Source: Plantago major
Taxonomy: Eukaryota > Streptophyta > Magnoliopsida > Lamiales > Plantaginaceae
DNA: 64,000 bases
Assembly (NCBI GenBank): GCA_026545765.1
Contig: CM048842.1
Span: 27,380,667-27,444,666 of the forward strand
Direction of reading: 5' to 3'
Positions 12,501 through 23,241 of this stretch are shown piece after piece. The notes below the pieces were generated by a model. It was not told where the DNA came from. It saw nothing but the letters and a program-made list of their open reading frames with translations, and did no database searches. Both the position numbers and the translations under genes were made by a program. Numbering within the stretch: position 1 is the first letter of the stretch; each line of letters opens with the position of its first letter.

Positions 12501-12935
12501 CTGCTTGATAGGAAAAGCACCTCAGGAACTTGTCAGTTTCTGGGTACTAGACTTATCTCGTGGTTTAGCAAGAAGCAAAACTCAATTGCAACTTCTACCA
12601 TAGAGGCTGAATATATTGCTGCTGGTTGTTGTGCAACACAAATTCTGTGGATACAACAACTTAAAGACTATGGACTCGATGAAGAGAAAACTCCCATTTT
12701 CTGTGACAACACAAGTGCTATTGCGATTACACAGAATCCTAAATTTCATGCCAGAACAAAGCATATTGATGTTAGACATCACTTCATCAGAGACCATGTT
12801 GAAAAAGGCAATATAGAGATACTCAAGATTGGCACTGAAGACCAACTTGCAGATATCTTCACTAAGCCACTACAAGAAAGTAGATTATTAGCCTTAAGAC
12901 ATAGTCTTGGACTAATGGAACTACCAATGAACTGA
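9590..12935 (+). pseudogene. pol: S2 pol (protease, integrase, RT, RNase H)
   Basis: Domains in order: protease remnant (KHMTGDKA block near 9655), GAG-pre-integrase and integrase zinc region (about 9970-10200), integrase core (10200-10620), integrase C-terminal part (10620-11110), reverse transcriptase (about 11280-12350, with [11 protein letters not shown] and YVDDIIFGS), and RNase H (12450-12850, with CDNTSAIAITQNPKFHARTK). This is Copia order, with integrase before reverse transcriptase. It is broken about eight to ten times. The reverse transcriptase and RNase H parts are the best kept. Confidence 0.9.
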
Positions 12936-12949
12936 AAAAGTTCAGGAAT

Positions 12950-13115
12950 CTGGAACGGGCATCCAGAGAAGAGGTAGCTGGAACGGGCATCCAGAGAAGA
13001 GGTATCTGGAACGGGCATCCAGAGAAGAGAAAAGAGAAATCTGGAACGGGTATCCAGAAGTCAAAAAGGCTAAAGAGCAAAAAGACAGCTTAAGATCTCT
13101 GAGACGGGAACTCAG
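12950..13115 (+). repeat. S2 post-pol hairpin repeats with ACGGG loop
   Basis: Three 28-base tandem units (12950, 12978, 13006) and a diverged fourth (13041) each contain CTGGA-ACGGGCA-TCCAG, a stem around an ACGGG loop. A further one near 13097 has stem CTGAG/CTCAG with the same ACGGG loop. They start about 15 bases after the end of pol. Equivalent hairpins follow pol in S3, S4 and S5. Confidence 0.75.
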
Positions 13116-13317
13116 ATATATGAATCACTCTATAAACGGGGAACACAAAGGAGAATAGTACAACTATCTGCAGTCAACTACTCTCTTGAAATTCGCATTA
13201 TTTCTATCTTGATGAAAAACTTGGAAAAATCCTAAGTATAAGACAGATTCAGATGCAAACAGTGTTCTTGGTCATACAAAAACGTGATTCAGATAGCTAA
13301 TAGCCAAAATTCATTAA
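13116..13317 (+). other. S2 spacer between pol and extra region
   Basis: Non-coding link, alike in its last part (GATGTGATTCAGA, GGGCACA) to the S3 spacer near 33840-33890. No own promoter as clear as that in S5 is visible here. Confidence 0.5.
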
Positions 13318-15026
13318 ATGGGCACAATTACACTTGTAGATTGTGATCACTGGGCTGATTACTCAGATGATGAAGAAGACAAGACTTTGGCAGAGCACCA
13401 CAATGAACATCTAGGGGTTTCACACTTGAAAAGGAAACTGACTGCTCCTGAAACTTTCAGCAAACTGCCAAATGTCCACTCCCATGAATACATGAACAGA
13501 TACCAAGTACTGGCACATCTGAAAAAGGAGATGTCTTCACAGAACAAGGAAATAATTGCCTCCGTCCCCTCTGAAATGAAAAAGTTCACTGAGCTCGTCA
13601 CTCAGAGAACAACTAGCATAGTCATTGCTCAGAAAGATCTGGGAATGATAAGGGACGATGATGCGTCTTCAGCTGAAAAAGCTTTCCAAGAGGCAAGTTA
13701 CACTGCTGGAAAAGCAGATGCCATCCTAGGCCCATTGGCAGAGCTCACTGATAAGGACAATGGACTTATCAAACAAAATCAGGAGCTCAAAGCCGAACTT
13801 CAGAAGTTGGTCACTGCCTACAATAATTTACAACGGCATTTTAACTCTGTCTCAGATTCTTTTATGAGACTGAGTCAGCCAACAATGACTAAGGGGGAAA
13901 GAGTGTACAAATCTGGACCTCAAAGTCAGGGGAATGGGAAGAAGGAGAAGAAAACAAGAAGAAATCTGGAGCTGGTGCGGCTCAGAGAGGAAGAAGAAAC
14001 ATGAAAACTTCCCAGCCACCACTGTAATCATCAACCCTCCTCAAGCCAAGTGCTTTGCAAATAGTAGCCGCTCGTAAACCCATCAAGGAACTACAATTAC
14101 AACAAGGGCCATGGCACAGAAACCTCCAAGGAGTACCAAGGCTCCAAGGAGAAGACAGGTTAAAGGGATTGATGAATCTTGATGATGATGAAGAAACTGA
14201 TGAAGATGAAGCTCCTCTTCACAGAAAAAGGAAAATTGAAAGCCTAACTGAGCCCATAGCTGCAAAGCCCCTAGCAGCTAAAACACCCTCTGGAAATACC
14301 AAGTCTATCCAGGGTGGTTCTTCAAGCAACAACCCCAAAGAGAATTCAAGACAGAGAAGGAACAGACTGAGAGCTGAGCAAAGAAAAAGTCAACTTCCAC
14401 TCAGGCCAAAAGAAGCCAAAATAGAGTATGTGAAGAATGACAATGATTCCTCTGTCTACAGGTGCATTAATCAGAAAAATGGCTATTGGATTCTGGAACT
14501 TAAGCATCTACTGGTAAATTCAAGATTTCCAGAACCAATCCATAAACAACTTATGGCATGGAGAAAAGATAAGCCAACCTTGATCAACACCAATCACATT
14601 AAAGCCTGGTTGGATTTTGAAGTTGTCAAGAGAATTGAAGCCATGAGAAAGGACCTCTCTGATGAATGTCCATATGGAAAGCCAGATGATGTGCACAGAA
14701 TTCTGAATATCACAGGAACAGGCACAAGAGCAAGACTCGCTGTGGAACCCTATGAGTCGTTCTATCTAACTGAAGATCAATACAAGGGTGACATCAGATA
14801 TCTGAGGATTATCTACGAATACTTCAAGCTTTCAGATATCAGAATAGAACATGCCTGGAAGTGGGGAAAGTATCTGTGGGTCAAACATTTTGTCAAGAAG
14901 AATCCTACCAAAACCTACAAAGAGGTCTGTGGATTTGCCAGAGACACTGAGATGCTCGTCAGAACACTTCTCTATGATTATTCTGATGACATCAAAAGGT
15001 TTGGAGATAGAAAATTTGCAGACTGA
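13318..15026 (+). pseudogene. S2 extra 3' region, short form
   Basis: Two open stretches (13318-14004 and 14055-15026) match the later half of the extra region of S5. Present are a helical stretch (SVPSEMKKF to LQRHFNSVSDSF), a basic and acidic linker (DDDEETDEDE, HRKRK), the conserved PLAAKTPSGNTKSIQG block, and a C-terminal part with YWILELKHLLVN and HAWKWGKYLWVKHF. The first domain and the exon ladder seen in S4 and S5 are absent. The ATG at 13318 lies in text that is spacer in S3, so it need not be an ancestral start. The function is unknown. The position is the env-like slot of SIRE elements, but I see no signal peptide or clear membrane segment. Confidence 0.7.
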
Positions 15027-15411
15027 TCCATAGAACTACTGTTGAAGACTTGAAGAGTTGAAGACTTGAAGACTTGAAGACTAGTTTATTAGGATGATTA
15101 CTTGGAGCTTGGCTACTCCTGTTGTCCTAATTTACTATTTTTTTTTTGTTGTATTTTTGCTGACTGAGCTAAACTTGTTTTATGTATTGAAGTTATCTGT
15201 AATCATTCTTTGTAACTTATCTGAAGAACTTACTCTCAGATAGTATTCTATAAAAGATAACTTGTCAGCAAAGATCACACCTTGTGATTTGGTTGATGTT
15301 TACTTTCTGCACTTAATTGAATGAATTGAAAAATCGTAAGAAATGATTAAGTGTTGGATTGTTCACTCATCCAGATTTGTAATAGGTCAGATAGTCATCG
15401 TTGACTGATCA
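15027..15411 (+). other. S2 3' untranslated region
   Basis: Non-coding. It includes the TTGAAGAC microrepeat at 15042-15081 and a stretch (AACTTGTCAGCAAAG... GATTTGGTTGATGTTTACTT) alike in S5 at 58397-58447. Confidence 0.6.
15042..15081 (+). repeat. 8-base tandem repeat TTGAAGAC x5
   Basis: Five units of TTGAAGAC, the second ending in G instead of C. The matching place in S5 (about 58198) has two units, so the array has grown or shrunk between copies. Confidence 0.85.
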
Positions 15412-15425
15412 GAAAGGGGGAAATT
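15412..15425 (+). promoter_or_regulatory. S2 polypurine tract
   Basis: GAAAGGGGGAAATT lies directly before the 3' LTR. The same tract precedes the S5 3' LTR and, on the minus strand, the S4 LTR. Confidence 0.85.
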
Positions 15426-17078
15426 TGTTAGGAAATGTTAGATATTTTGTTAGAAATATCTGTTTAGATTTTGATCAGCAACATGATGACTTATCTTAGT
15501 CTCAGAAAGGTGATTAGTACTCTTGGTTCACTTGAACATTGTAAAAGAGGAAACCCACTAAGTATGATAGTCTAGCTAATCTTGTATAGGATGATAGGTC
15601 TCAAAATGTAATTTTTATTTTATGAAGAGAAGACCAAGAAGAAGACATCCAAGCAGAACAAGTTCAACGACATTGAAGATTTGAAGACTGCACAAGATTA
15701 CTGAAACAGTTTTACAGATACCTTGGCCAGATATCTTGAAGACACGAATAGTTTTAAACAAACTGTGTCACAAGAGATATCTGAGAAATAAAAGGTCTAT
15801 CTGAAAACAAGGAAAGTGTCCACAGATATCTATTCTCAGATACCTTGAGCTTTAACCACATTTCTGAAAAAGAAATATATATATTGCAAATAAAGTTGTT
15901 TCAATAAAAGTGGTATCTGAAGTTAAAGATAAGAACGTGCAAAGAATCAGAGAGATCTGATCAAGGTTGTCTCTCGACAAAGCATAGTTCCGTTGCACTA
16001 CAGACAAAAGTATAGTACAATGCATTAAATGCATGGATGAGATGTCGAACAAAAGCCGGTAAGCTCAAGAAGAAGACAAACTCACATAAGATTATACACA
16101 GATATCAATAGTTTGAATTTGATTTAAGCCTAACGGATACTATTCAAACGGCACTCAAATTCATCTATAAATATCAACACTTAGACTGCTTGAGAAGAGA
16201 CACTACACAACCTGAAGAACTTATACTGAACACATATCTTAATCTCTCAAGCAAACTACTTACTCTCAAAACTTTCTGTTGCGACCAAAGCTCCTGATCT
16301 TAAGTAGTACTAAAGTTCTAAGTGTCCTGATCCTAAACAAGCACAGCTATCTGTGAAAGAGTTGAATTGAAAGATCAAGTATCTGAGATTCATTCTCTAG
16401 AACATTTATTTAAGACTTGGGTCAGTAAAAAGAACAAGATACCATACATTGAAAAGTGTATTAAGTATACTTGATTCACAGAGCTATCTGATTAACTGAA
16501 AAGTTATTAAAGAAGCTCATCTGACAACTCAAACCAAAACCAACACCATCATCAAGCGGAGTATGGAAGTACTTAGTTTGAGAAACTAAGGAATAACTCC
16601 AAGGTTATTGAGCACAGGAAGTACTTAGCTTGGGAAGCTAGGGAATAGCTCAAAAAGGTTTCTGAGTACAGGAAGTACTTGGCTGTGAAAGCCTGGGAAC
16701 AACTAAGGGGGAACATTTGGTTGGGAACCATTTGTTTAAGGAATCTTAGAATAGGATTTTTATAAGGTGACCTCAATTATCTATTCTAGTGAATTCTAGG
16801 TCTTTGGAAGACCGAAGTGGATTAGTTGGAGAATTACGCCACCTCCAGATACCACTATACTTGCTGTGTTATTTACTTTTCTGTACTTACATTTCAGCAA
16901 CACACACACACACACTTTAACTGTTTCTGCACTTATCTATCTTAAGTCTTCCGCGCTCTGAATCTAAGTTTCAGATATCTACATAGATATATGAGAAATA
17001 GTTTTTATCGACAAAAGTTTTAAAAGACTATTCACCCCCCCCCCCTAGTCTTTTACTTTGCCGTTATCTGGACCAACA
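15426..17078 (+). repeat. S2 3' LTR
   Basis: About 1,653 bases, almost the same as 5337-6992, including the doubled start, the TATA box at 16166-16173, the stem-loop boxes (about 16570-16730) and the poly-C hairpin. It is followed by the right target duplication GCTTC at 17079-17083. Confidence 0.92.
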
Positions 17079-17083
17079 GCTTC

Positions 17084-18253
17084 ACATATCCATTGAGAAA
17101 ACAGGACAAATATAGTACAATGCATTTATTGCTCGACAGAAATGTCTGCACAAAAGCAGAAGTCTCTGAAGAAGAAGACAAAGAACTCTGCAGTACTATA
17201 TACAAATATCAATGGTTTGAATTTGAATTGAGCCTAACGAATACTATTCAAACGGCTTCAAATTCAACTATAAATATCATCACTTAGAATGCGTGAAATC
17301 ACACTGAAAACACACAAAACTTACACCAAGAGCTTACTTACAACTTGAACTCACATTAAAACTACAACTTACTGAATATCTTCAAGTGATCTCTCAAGCA
17401 TACAAGCCTTCTTACTACTTACCTTCTAACTTTCTGTCGCGACTAAAGCTCTAGAACTCTAAGTAGTATACAAGTTCTAAGTGTCCTGATCCGTAACAAG
17501 CATTGCTATCTGTAAAGGAGTTGAATCAAAAGATCAAGTATCTGAGATTCATTCTCTAGAACATTTAACAAAGACTTGGGTCAGTAAAGAACAAGTTACC
17601 ATACATTGTGAAGTGTATTAAATAAACTTGATTCTATAGAGCTTTCTGAAATAACTATGTAAGTTATAAAGAAGCTCACCTGACAAACTACTTTAACCAC
17701 ACACCAACTGGCGTGGAGTATAGGAAGTTCTTAGATTGGGAAACTAAGGAACAACTCCAAGGTTACTGAGCATAGGAAGTACTTAGTTTTGGAAACTAAG
17801 GAATAGCTTAAAAAGGTTTCTGAGTAGAGGAAGTACTTGGCTCTGATAGTTGGGGAACAACTCAGGGGGAAATATTTTGTTGGGAACCAAGTGTTGTAGG
17901 AATCAAGAGATAGGATATTTGTAAGGGTACCTCATTTATCTATCTTAGTGGATTCTAGGTCTGAGATGGCCGAAGTGGATTAGTTGAAGGATTACGCCAC
18001 CTTCAGATACTACTATAATTTGCTGTGTTATTTACTTACTGCATTTACCTTGCTTTATTCATCTTGTTAAGTATTTACACACTTTTACTCTACTAAGCAC
18101 GTGCACTTATCACAAAAAATCTCCCGCTCTCTGAAATTAAGTATCAGATATCTTCACATATATCTGAGAAACTGTGTTTATCGACAAAAGTTTTAAAAGA
18201 CTATTCAACCCCCCCCCCTTTAGTCTTTTACTTTGCCGCTATCTGGACCAACA
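17084..18253 (+). repeat. S3 5' LTR, second part
   Basis: Carries on the LTR broken off at 5336 and ends GACCAACA. It has a TATA box at 17269-17276, stem-loop boxes at 17729-17860 (for example CTTAGTTT/AAACTAAG at 17782-17800) and a poly-C hairpin near 18195-18235. Confidence 0.85.
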
Positions 18254-18255
18254 AG

Positions 18256-18267
18256 TGTTATCAGAGC
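18256..18267 (+). promoter_or_regulatory. S3 primer-binding site
   Basis: TGTTATCAGAGC, a near match to the initiator tRNA-Met site TGGTATCAGAGC, two bases after the LTR. Confidence 0.8.
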
Positions 18268-18371
18268 AGGAGGTTCCCAAGCCTTCTGTGTTGAACCTAG
18301 ATCCCAGATAAGTGCCCACTAACTATTTAACACCTACACTTGATTTGTTCATTTAGTGTGTTTGCTACAGA

Positions 18372-20911
18372 ATGTCTCTGAGTGATGCTCCTGTCCTCAA
18401 GCCAGAAAACTACGAAAAATGGAAGAACAACATGTTGTTGCATCTGGAAGCCATAAGTGACGAAATGATACATGTTATCAAGAATGGCCCTATAGTCATT
18501 CGACAGCTCAAGCAAGTCATAGGAGTTTCAGATGGAAGAGACAATGCACAAGCCGACAAGGGTGATGAAAGCAGTGGCTCCTCCACACCAGAAACTGGGA
18601 GAGTCACCGGTCGAATAGAATATGAAGATAAGCCCAGAGAACTCTAGACATCAGAAGATGCCAAGAGACATAGGCTGGATGGACAAGCTCGTAACGTCAT
18701 CATGCGTTCTACTCCAGAGCACATATAGTGTAAACTGTGGGGTGTAAAAACAGCTAAAGTTGCTTGGCAATTTATTGAAGAAATCTGTGTCAGCACTAAG
18801 AAAACTAAAGAAAACAAGTTCGAAGTTTTGAAGCTTAAATTCCAAAACTTCAAACAAGGTCCTACAAAGACACTTGAAGAACTTGACTTTAGGTTCGCAA
18901 CACTAATGAGTGAAATGGTTGCACTTGGAGAAAGTGATAAATACACTAATTCTGAAAAGGTTAAGACTATTGTGAGAAGTCTAAACCAAATCTGGGAACA
19001 TACTCAGTATTTCTACTTCAACCAAGGAATGCCTAAAATCACTCCAGTGGAACTCTTCTCACACTTGGCAACTGTCAACTATGAGACAACTCAGAGAGGA
19101 CATACAACAACTGAAAAGTCGCATAATGTTGCTCTCTGAACTCAAGGTACTTTTGAAAAGAAGGAAACAAAGGAAGTGACTGAAGAAAATGCTCTTGTTG
19201 TAAAACACATAAAAATATTTGTGAGTCAAGAGATTGAAAGGAGAAAATCCAAAGAGAAGCTGAAAAAGCATCTAGGATCAAACTACCATCAATACAAAAA
19301 TATATAAAGGAACTCGCTAAACAAGCTTGCTCAGCAATCTGTAAGTACTGATGTTGCAGAAATTGGAAATGATTTATGCTTCTACTGTCAGAAACCTGGA
19401 CACTTTAAAAGAGATTGTCCTATGTTCAACAAACTAAAGACAGGTGACAGGAAGGAGAGAAGAAACTTCAAGAGAAGTCAGAGAGCTATGCTCACTGAAG
19501 AATGGAAAAAGATTCATATCCAATTGGATGCTCTTGACATTGAGTTAGAATCTGAAGAAGAAGATTCAGATGACTCCAAGCTACCTTCACCTGAGTTATG
19601 TGGAATTACTCACGATTTGGTTGACTTTGGTCAAAAGACGAAAGAAATGTGTGGAATTGCTGAGGAGGTCTTTCCAGATTTCTCCAACATAGAACCATGT
19701 CTAATGGCTGATGAACTAACCAACATTTCTCGGTTCTTAAATTATGAAAGTGATGAGGAAAGTATAAAAGATCTAGAACATCTAAAAAAGGAGCTTGATC
19801 TTTATGAAAGAGAATTCTTAGTAGTTCAATCAAGAACTAAGTTTCTGGAAGAAGAAAAGAAATCTCTTGAAAAGGAGATTTTAGAGCTAACCAAGATATC
19901 TAAAACAAAGGATGCTAAAAATGCATTTCTAAAGGCTCAAATATCTGAGATAGAGAAATCACACAAAGAGGCTTTGAACGTGCTCCAAAGGAAATATGAA
20001 GATATTCTTTCTGAAAATGAGGAACTCAAAAAGAAAGAACTATCTTTTCAATCCTATGCCAAAGCCAGTGATACTCTTACTGAAGTACAATCCTATCTAA
20101 GAGATCCTACAGAAAAGGGAGGACTTGGGCTTGACACACAAACCTCTAACTCTACTCCTCTGGAAAAGGGCGATGATAGAATGACGTTTGTAAGAAGTCA
20201 AAAAGACGGCTCCCAAACAACCTATAGCATTGATAGAAAAGCTAAGGCTATTAACAAAGGCAAGGAAGTTGCGACCCAACCTTTGAGGGAGGAACAAGTC
20301 TCTAAAAGGAATATGGAAAAGGTTTCTGAGAAGAAACAACACACTGGAAAGTGCAACCATCCACATTGCTATGTCTCTCTAAAAGGAAAAATTGCAGGAG
20401 CTGGCAACTTTCCTAACGTATCATTTTTCAGAAGAAACAGTGATCTAGAGACTAGTAAAGCTGCTGAGAACATATCTCAGATAGCTAAAAGTGCTCGAAA
20501 TGGCATTGGCTATAGAGCCATCGGGAAACAACTTGCTCTGGAACATAAGCAAGAGCAAGAACGATGGATGAAAGCTAGTATTGCTAAAAGTAATCATTAG
20601 AAGTGGAAAAACGAACAAACCACTGAAAATCTGAATGCCAGGGCTAGAAGAAATCTGGCAAGGAAAGCTAAGTTTGCTGACAAGCAGACTCATCAACCTG
20701 ACATGTATCTGAAAGCACCACGAGGAGCACCTAGGAACACACCAAGAAGGAAAATTGTTTTAGATAGCAATGTTACTGGTCATTTACAAAAAAAATACCT
20801 CCTTATGTTCCAAATAGACAAAAGAATGTTCCTAAGAATCACATACTGAAATGGATTCCTACTGGAAGATTGTTTAGTCTAAATGGTTCCATTATTGGAA
20901 TGAGAACCTAA
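18372..20911 (+). pseudogene. gag: S3 gag
   Basis: Starts MSLSDAPVLKPENYEKW. Capsid-like text runs to about 19140, with the LEELDFRFATLMSEM block. A CCHC knuckle (CFYCQKPGHFKRDCP) lies near 19378-19425. The tail (19422-20600) is the best kept of the older copies: an acidic stretch, a long coiled-coil (about 19760-20050), then CNHPHC near 20355 and the basic end. It is broken, with about five breaks. Confidence 0.85.
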
Positions 20912-20929
20912 CTCCTATTTCATGTCTTG

Positions 20930-22133
20930 TGCAGAACAGTCCAAAGAAGAAACCAACTTAGATTTTTGACAGTGGATGTGGGAAGCACATGACAGGAGAT
21001 AAAGCAGATCTGGTTAACTACAAAGTTTGTAACACTGGACCAGATATCAGATTTGCTGGAGGAGAATTAAATCCTACGTTAGGATTTGGAGATCTGAAAT
21101 TGGGAGCTCTAACAATTTCAACTGTTTTACATGTAGAGGGATTGAAATATAATCTCTTAAGCATGAGCCAGTTTGCAGATAAAGGTTATTCTGTAAAGAT
21201 AAAATCAAATCTCTACAAACTAATTGACAATGAGTCAAAGCAGAAAGTCTTGGTTGCTAGGCGGAAAGGAAGTCTCTATGTTGCTGAGTTGGAATCTGCC
21301 ACAAATGAAGAATGTCTCATGGTGAGTCAATCTGGCCATACTGAAGAAAATTGGTTATGGCTGAAAAGAATGAGTCACTTGAACTTCAAACTCTGAACAA
21401 GCTAGCTAAGAAAGAGTTGGTGGTTGGATTACCCAAAATGACATATAGAAAAGATGGTGTATGCTCAGCTTGCCAAATGGGGAAACAATCCAAAACATCT
21501 TTCAAGTCTAAAACTAGACACTCCAGTGAAAGGCCACTGCAAATGTTACAAATGGATCTTTTTGAATCCTCTGTAACTAGCTATGCAGGAAAGAAGTATG
21601 GTCTGGTTGTTGTTGATGATTACTCAAGATTCACTTGGGTTGTATTTCTCAAACAAAAATTTGATGCAAGGGTTGAAATACCAAATTTTCCGAATAAGCT
21701 TGAAGTCATGAAAAATGACAAGGTATCTGTAATCAGAATAGACCATGGTACTGAGTTTGTGAACCTGTACATAAAAGAGTTTTGTACCTGCAAAGGTGTA
21801 CAACATCAACTATCTTCAGTAAGGACACCACAACAAAATGGTGTTGTTGAAAGGAAGAATAGGACCCTAAAAGAAGCAGCAAGAACAATGCTTGCTGACA
21901 CTGAAATAAGTGAAATCTATTGGGTTGAAGCTGTTAACACAGCCTGCTACACTCAAAATGGATGTTTGATCAACAAACACCATGACAAAACTCCTTATGA
22001 ACTTTTGATTGGTAGACCTCCTAGTATCAAACATCTAAGGGTGTTTGGTTGCAGATATTTTGTTCTTAACAATGGAAAAGAATACTTGAGAACATTTCAA
22101 CCAAAAGCAGATGAAGGAGTATTTCTTGGTTAT
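20930..22133 (+). pseudogene. pol: S3 pol, first part (protease, integrase)
   Basis: Protease end with the GKHMTGDKA block (near 20985), then GAG-pre-integrase (LWLKRMSHLNF), the integrase zinc region (CSACQMGKQSKTSFKSK), and the integrase core with a DLFESSVTSYAGKKYGLVVV block, ending in the integrase C-terminal part. Element B interrupts it at 22134 and the same text goes on at 31421. The bases GTTAT (22129-22133) are the left target duplication of B. Confidence 0.88.
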
Positions 22134-23241
22134 TGATGTGCTCAAATTGTTACTTAGAAACAAGTAGCAAGCAGTTGTTGTAGAATAAACAAAGCTAACC
22201 ACAGAGTCGTTCGCTAAGGAAACAATTAAGCTACCAAGCAATTGAAAGCAAATAGTCACTTGCGTAAACTGTTTAAATTGTTTGAGTTGTGAACTACTAA
22301 TAACTAGAAAATAGAAAAGCACATAACTGTTTTAAATATGAGAGATAAGAAAACACAGTAGTTAGATCGAGTGGTGCTAAATCGCTCTAGGGAAATCGTT
22401 CATACTTGTCACACGGTCGGTGTACTTAAAACATTCAATCCAATTCAACCAAACGTTATTTGAAAATCTTTGAACTATAGTAATCGTGGGTCGTCCATCC
22501 ACGATCCTTAACCGAAAATAATTTTGAGAATCTTTGAACTAGCTTATTGGATTGAAAGGTTTTTACGAAGATATTTGAACTAGACGAACCTATATGAACA
22601 AATCCTAACCCTAGAAGCGAATACGCAATCACCGTCACATCACTACCGTGTTCGGAGTGGTTTAGCTACTCATGATAGATTGAAAGATGAAAGACTTCAA
22701 GATATTTCTCATGATAAACATAAAGAGAATGATAATCGCATGCAAACTCATACAATTCGACAAACAAGAACAAGAACGAATTGTAAATAGATAAACAATA
22801 GAGAATTACCACGGTGATCAGGAATTCGATATTGATAAATCAATCAAGGATAAAACCAAGCTCCAAAATATGTCTCAATGTCCAAAAGTATTAAATTGGA
22901 GCCTTTCTAAGAACTAGGTTAAAAGAAAGTATCCAGAAAGAACCCTAATTCTATGCTAATAAGGAAAATCAAAATGTTGGATTCCGACGCTCGCCGCGGC
23001 GGACAAAACTCTCGCCGTGGCGAGCCTTCTTGCAATTTCCAGCTTCAAGCTCGTAAAATCTCATCGGGGCGAGCCATGCTAAGCAGCTTGTCCTCATTTA
23101 GCTCAAAAGACATCGATTCCTACAAAATATAAATAAAACACCAAAGTGTAAAACGAACTAAAAAGACTACAAAACTGAAGACAAAGACTCACAAAGACCG
23201 CTAAAAAGGACCAAATGAGACTCTAAATTATAGTCTCATCA
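22134..23241 (-). repeat. B 3' LTR
   Basis: About 1.1 kb; on the minus strand TGATGAGAC to GCACATCA. The minus-strand start holds the inverted repeat ATGAGACT/AGTCTCAT. CCGCGG-type palindromes lie near 22988, 23010 and 23060. Confidence 0.85.

Larger units (their letters stand above)
5337..17078 (+). mobile_element. Copia copy S2, full-length LTR to LTR, short form
   Basis: An 11.7 kb SIRE/Maximus-type element with both LTRs, a perfect initiator tRNA-Met primer site, gag, pol, post-pol hairpins, a shortened extra 3' region, a polypurine tract and an exact 5-base target duplication. It sits in the LTR of its sister S3. The two LTRs are nearly identical by eye, roughly 97-98 percent, so the insertion is fairly recent. 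The coding part is broken, with fifteen or more breaks, which suggests it came from an already decayed source or was passively copied. It is shorter than S5 (15.4 kb) because only the later half of the extra region is present. Confidence 0.92.

Noticed and set aside
12950-13041. CRISPR-like array
   Set aside because: The 28-base units are contiguous with no spacers, lie in a plant retrotransposon and form hairpins. They are a tandem repeat.
13318-13320. ATG at 13318 as the true start of an extra protein
   Set aside because: The matching bases in S3 lie in the non-coding spacer, so the ATG is probably a by-product of the short form.
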